From Bog-950 sp964620645 (GTDB lineage: Bacteria > Bacteroidota > Bacteroidia > Chitinophagales > LD1), in contig CAZUHU010000001.1 of NCBI GenBank assembly GCA_964620645.1, positions 1 through 64,000 on the forward strand: a stretch of DNA of 64,000 nt, read 5' to 3'. The notes below the pieces were generated by a model, which was not told the origin of the DNA, searched no databases, and saw nothing but the letters and a program-made list of their open reading frames with translations. Each line of letters starts with the position of its first letter. Positions within the stretch are counted from its first letter, which is position 1. Below are positions 61,119-64,000 of the stretch, one piece after another. The translations under genes were made by a program, and so were the position numbers.

Positions 61119-64000
61119 TTATTCAAAATTCATACAGTTAGCGGCGCAGGTAACACCGTTAGTATCTTCATAAGCTTCATAATACATAAACCAGGTGCGT
61201 TTGGTATTAAATGCTTCCGTAAAATTTACAGTACCCGCAGTACCATAGTTGGTCTGCTCGCCGGCACCAAAGCCGTTAGGAAAAACAGCGCACTGCACAT
61301 CATCATCCTCATCAGTAGTACTCTGATTATTTTTAAAGCCAACCTGTGCCACTGCGCAAAAATCCCAGGCGCCCAGGTTTACGTTACCATCGCTACCTGC
61401 CCCGTAACAGTTGCAATATCTATAGCGCTGGAAATACATATAGCTTTTCTTCATGCGTATGCCACCGTCTTCAACATCTAAGCCTGTGGTACCAGTACCG
61501 CCGCCTGCTGCACGGTAGCTTGAATTAATAATAACCTTGCTACCGCCGGGAGGCGATAAATGCAGGTTGCTGTTGGCCGATAATACACGGCCCTGCAGCG
61601 TAAGAATACCCCAATCTGCACCGCTACCTAAGCTTGCCCCGCCGCAGGTAGAGCAGCGTATATACAAACCTTGATCCAAATACGTATTACCCCCTGAAAC
61701 AGTAAGTTTATACCCGCCTACCGGAGATGTGGTGCCAATACCAACGCTACCCGCTTGCGCGTTTATGTAAGTATTGTTTTGGCTATAGTAGTTTATATAG
61801 GTTGCAAACCCGCCGTCCTGGGCATCAATATGCAGGTTGCCGTTTGTAGCAGCTACCGATGCAGTGGTACCTACTCTTCCGTTACCACCAACCTGCAGGT
61901 AAGCGCCCCAGGAGCTGTTCGGGCCAAAATAAAGGTATGAATTGTTTAATACGTTAACACGACTGTTCTCGTCAACCGCTACTGCGCCTACGCCAAGCGG
62001 TGTAGTTAATGCGTTAGGTAGGTTGCGTTCCGCAACGTAGCCGCCTTCAATTAACCATCCGCGCAATTCAGCATAAGGCTCATTGGCGCTTGGGTCGTAT
62101 TCAATTTCTGTAGCGCGGTCGCTTACAACCGTTACACCGCCTGATGCGCCTTCAAAAATAGCAGCATACGGCCTACGGCTACCGCCTACGGTGGTCATTG
62201 CGGCTTTATATAACCCCAGCCTTTTAAACGCTGTTTGCAGGTTGGTAGTTATTTGTCCTTCCCAGGCATCGTAGCTGGTAAGTATACCTATTTGTGCATT
62301 GCTTATTGCATTTAAGGCGCTGGCCAGGTTGTTACTGGCATTAGGGTCGCCATAAGTATCGTAGTTGGTGCTGCTTACATGGGCATGCGTTGCTTTAGTA
62401 ATTATAGTAAGCGTTAAACCACGGCCATTACTGTTTACATATTCCGTGTTGCCCCAACGTACTATGCGGTTAGCAGCATTATTAAGACCTGTGCCACGAA
62501 CGTAAAGCGCTTCGGTTTTGCCAATGGTATTATTGGTAACAAGGTTGCCGCTGGCATCAGCATAAACCATGCGGTTGCCGGTGCCGGCAAGGCCTGCCAC
62601 ATTTACTACACCGCCATTGCTAATGTTTACGCGTTCACCGCCATTGGTACGAAACCGCAGGTAACCATTGCCACGTGCCTGCAATTGCAGGTCCTGATCG
62701 GCATTACTGCCGGTGGCGTAAATAGTATTATAACCAATACCTACGCCTTGCGATAGGTTATCATGGCGTATTTCAACACCTCCGTCAAAAGCTTGCCCAC
62801 TGCCCATGCTACTGCTTATAAAAACGGCCTTACCATCATCAGCAGTGCCGGGGTCAGTAGCTCCCATGCGCACTGTAAATTTTGCACCTGGGTTGGTTAA
62901 CCCAACACCTACGTTGCTGGTGTTGTTATTATAAATATCGTTGCCGCTTTGTGTCCAAACGCTGTTAATAGTATTAGTTGAAATTGTAATGCCTGTACCT
63001 GCAGTTAACATAGCACCTGCATTTCGCCAGGTTGGGTTGCCGGCAGCATCAGTGCCCCACACCTTGGTATTTTGGCCTGCGCCCGTAGCTACCAGGCCCG
63101 GCGATGTGCTGCTGTTAGTAGCAACATCAACAGTAAGTGCAGTTGCACCAATTACCCTGCCTGTTCCATTTGTAACTGTTACGCCGGTAGTACTTGAAGA
63201 AACGTTTCCGGTTGTTAATTGGCCATTTGCATCTCTCCAGGCAGGGTTGCCTGAAGCATCAGTCCCCCATACCTTGGTTACCTGACCGCTGCCGCTGGTT
63301 ACTAAACCGGCGCTGGTACTGCTGTTGGTGTTTACGTTAATGCTTACGTCGCTGGCGCCTACCACCTGGCCCGTGCCGTTGGTAATGCTGATAGCGCTGT
63401 TAGGCGTAGTAATATTTTTAGTAGTTAAGGTGCTGTTGGCATTAGCCCATGTTGGTGATCCTGCACCACCGCTAACCAATACCTGCCCGCTGGTTCCTAC
63501 GGGGCTAAAGGCATAACCGCTTCCATTACCGTACGATACTGCGCCTGCTGTTGGAGTAGCATTGCTGTTAGTGCCCCCTCGGTTAATAGGTAGTAAATTG
63601 GTTACCACCCCACTGCTTAAATCAACACTGTTAGGGCCCATATCAGCAGCCGTAATAGTGTTAGGCGCAATTTGTGTAGTAGTTACGGCATCGTTGGCAA
63701 TCATACCCGTTACTACACCTTGGTTGGCAATGCCTATTTGCGTAGCAGTACTGCCATTGTAGCTAAAAGTATTTAAACCTCCGCCGGCGCTGTTGCTTAA
63801 AGGCTGTAATGAACCTGACACCGTAGTAGTTTCAATAACACGCACCCAATCAGTGCCTTTCCACATGTAAATACCGGGTACGGAATAAGTGCCGCTGGTT
63901 GACGTGTTATAAACCATCAAACCATCTGGCTTAGTGCCGCTTACCGGGTTAGTGGTGCTAACCAAAGCTACACGGGGCATCATTAAACCTTTGTCAGTAG
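61119..64000 (-). CDS. large repeat-bearing surface protein (tail-fibre-like), N-terminus beyond window edge
   Basis: At least 960 residues are visible and the frame continues past base 64000 without a start, so the N-terminus is missing. The visible part starts with the segment PRVALVSTTNPVSGTKPDG and LMVYNTST, a module common near the start of Bacteroidota tail-fibre-like exported proteins. Three degenerate 70-residue repeats follow, then long stretches of beta-helix-like sequence with VGIGTTSP (about 750 residues in), and a C-terminal segment rich in Cys (CNCYGAGSDG, CAANCMNF). Likely a large surface fibre. No type IX sorting signal is recognised at the end. Confidence 0.85.
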   Translation of the reverse strand, partial: TDKGLMMPRVALVSTTNPVSGTKPDGLMVYNTSTSGTYSVPGIYMWKGTDWVRVIETTTVSGSLQPLSNSAGGGLNTFSYNGSTATQIGIANQGVVTGMIANDAVTTTQIAPNTITAADMGPNSVDLSSGVVTNLLPINRGGTNSNATPTAGAVSYGNGSGYAFSPVGTSGQVLVSGGAGSPTWANANSTLTTKNITTPNSAISITNGTGQVVGASDVSINVNTNSSTSAGLVTSGSGQVTKVWGTDASGNPAWRDANGQLTTGNVSSSTTGVTVTNGTGRVIGATALTVDVATNSSTSPGLVATGAGQNTKVWGTDAAGNPTWRNAGAMLTAGTGITISTNTINSVWTQSGNDIYNNNTSNVGVGLTNPGAKFTVRMGATDPGTADDGKAVFISSSMGSGQAFDGGVEIRHDNLSQGVGIGYNTIYATGSNADQDLQLQARGNGYLRFRTNGGERVNISNGGVVNVAGLAGTGNRMVYADASGNLVTNNTIGKTEALYVRGTGLNNAANRIVRWGNTEYVNSNGRGLTLTIITKATHAHVSSTNYDTYGDPNASNNLASALNAISNAQIGILTSYDAWEGQITTNLQTAFKRLGLYKAAMTTVGGSRRPYAAIFEGASGGVTVVSDRATEIEYDPSANEPYAELRGWLIEGGYVAERNLPNALTTPLGVGAVAVDENSRVNVLNNSYLYFGPNSSWGAYLQVGGNGRVGTTASVAATNGNLHIDAQDGGFATYINYYSQNNTYINAQAGSVGIGTTSPVGGYKLTVSGGNTYLDQGLYIRCSTCGGASLGSGADWGILTLQGRVLSANSNLHLSPPGGSKVIINSSYRAAGGGTGTTGLDVEDGGIRMKKSYMYFQRYRYCNCYGAGSDGNVNLGAWDFCAVAQVGFKNNQSTTDEDDDVQCAVFPNGFGAGEQTNYGTAGTVNFTEAFNTKRTWFMYYEAYEDTNGVTCAANCMNFE
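63010..63640 (-). repeat. three 210-base repeats in the surface protein gene
   Basis: The Trp codon of a conserved AW/TW motif (PTWANAN, PAWRDAN, PTWRNAG) recurs at 63447, 63237 and 63027, exactly 210 bases (70 codons) apart. Other shared motifs are KVWGTDA-GNP and LTT-N. The copies differ by many substitutions, so this is an old tandem expansion. Confidence 0.75.

Noticed and set aside
1..64000. tRNA, rRNA, insertion sequence or prophage
   Set aside because: No conserved T-loop-like sequences in the intergenic gaps, no transposase, integrase or phage structural genes were seen.

Overview
The window reads as ordinary chromosome of a Bacteroidota bacterium, probably from the Chitinophagales/Sphingobacteriales side. 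The evidence is: outer-membrane TonB receptors with an N-terminal carboxypeptidase-regulatory-like domain, a GldH gliding lipoprotein, the holB-PSP1-gldH gene order, a DUF5606 protein, many lipoproteins and Sec-exported proteins, little Shine-Dalgarno signal, and promoters of the Bacteroidota type (TTG, about 19-21 bases, TAnnTTTG) in front of arsR, kup, yceD-rpmF, rpoC and clpC. No tRNA, rRNA, CRISPR array, insertion sequence or prophage was seen. Two runs of exactly 100 N (20781-20880 and 52701-52800) are scaffold gaps. Both interrupt genes (a MATE transporter and uvrB), and in both more protein is missing than the N run could encode.

Layout. 1-1163: 5' part of a collagen-like secreted protein, cut by the window edge. 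1433-3832: TonB receptor. 3977-8166: membrane protein, lipoprotein nuclease, then a compact acyl carrier protein / ketoacyl synthase III / glycosyltransferase 2 / GNAT set that looks like a surface-glycan acylation module. 8172-13508: glycosyltransferase-like protein, S41 protease, YebC, sugar MFS transporter, lipoprotein. 13570-15916: arsenic operon aquaporin-arsR-arsM-arsC without a dedicated arsenite pump. 15955-19960: TPR-adenylate cyclase and Kup potassium transporter. 19978-22736: acyltransferase, MATE pump, yceD-rpmF. 22888-25859: two tandem sterol-desaturase-type enzymes and a DUF6498 protein. 25865-28833: gldH-ricT-holB. 28851-33178: glutathione peroxidase, SRPBCC protein, an overlapping SDR/steroid-reductase-like pair, PhnA-like protein, small membrane protein, cupin.

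33515-37849: rpoC with its own strong promoter and no rpoB next to it. 38111-44597: SRPBCC protein, then a metal-uptake locus (TonB receptor coupled to an Nramp transporter carrying a UspA domain), with a palindromic operator over the Nramp promoter and a DtxR-family regulator about 1.3 kb away. Between these lie an SGNH hydrolase and a GNAT. 44600-45481: a bacterial relative of mitochondrial 2,4-dienoyl-CoA reductase. 45541-49607: an MBOAT acyltransferase with two SGNH proteins, an exopolysaccharide acylation set. 49762-56655: M3 peptidase, DUF5606, MmcQ, uvrB, macro-domain protein, DinB, RNase Z, STAS protein. 57071-59614: clpC. 59656-61062: TlpA-like thioredoxin. 61119-64000: a large repeat-bearing surface protein cut by the right edge.

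The most interesting points are two palindromes placed exactly over TAnnTTTG boxes (arsR and Nramp), the Nramp-UspA/TonB receptor couple, the solitary rpoC, the pumpless ars operon with an aquaporin, and a 26-codon upstream frame that overlaps the kup start. No wholly new system could be shown from the sequence alone.
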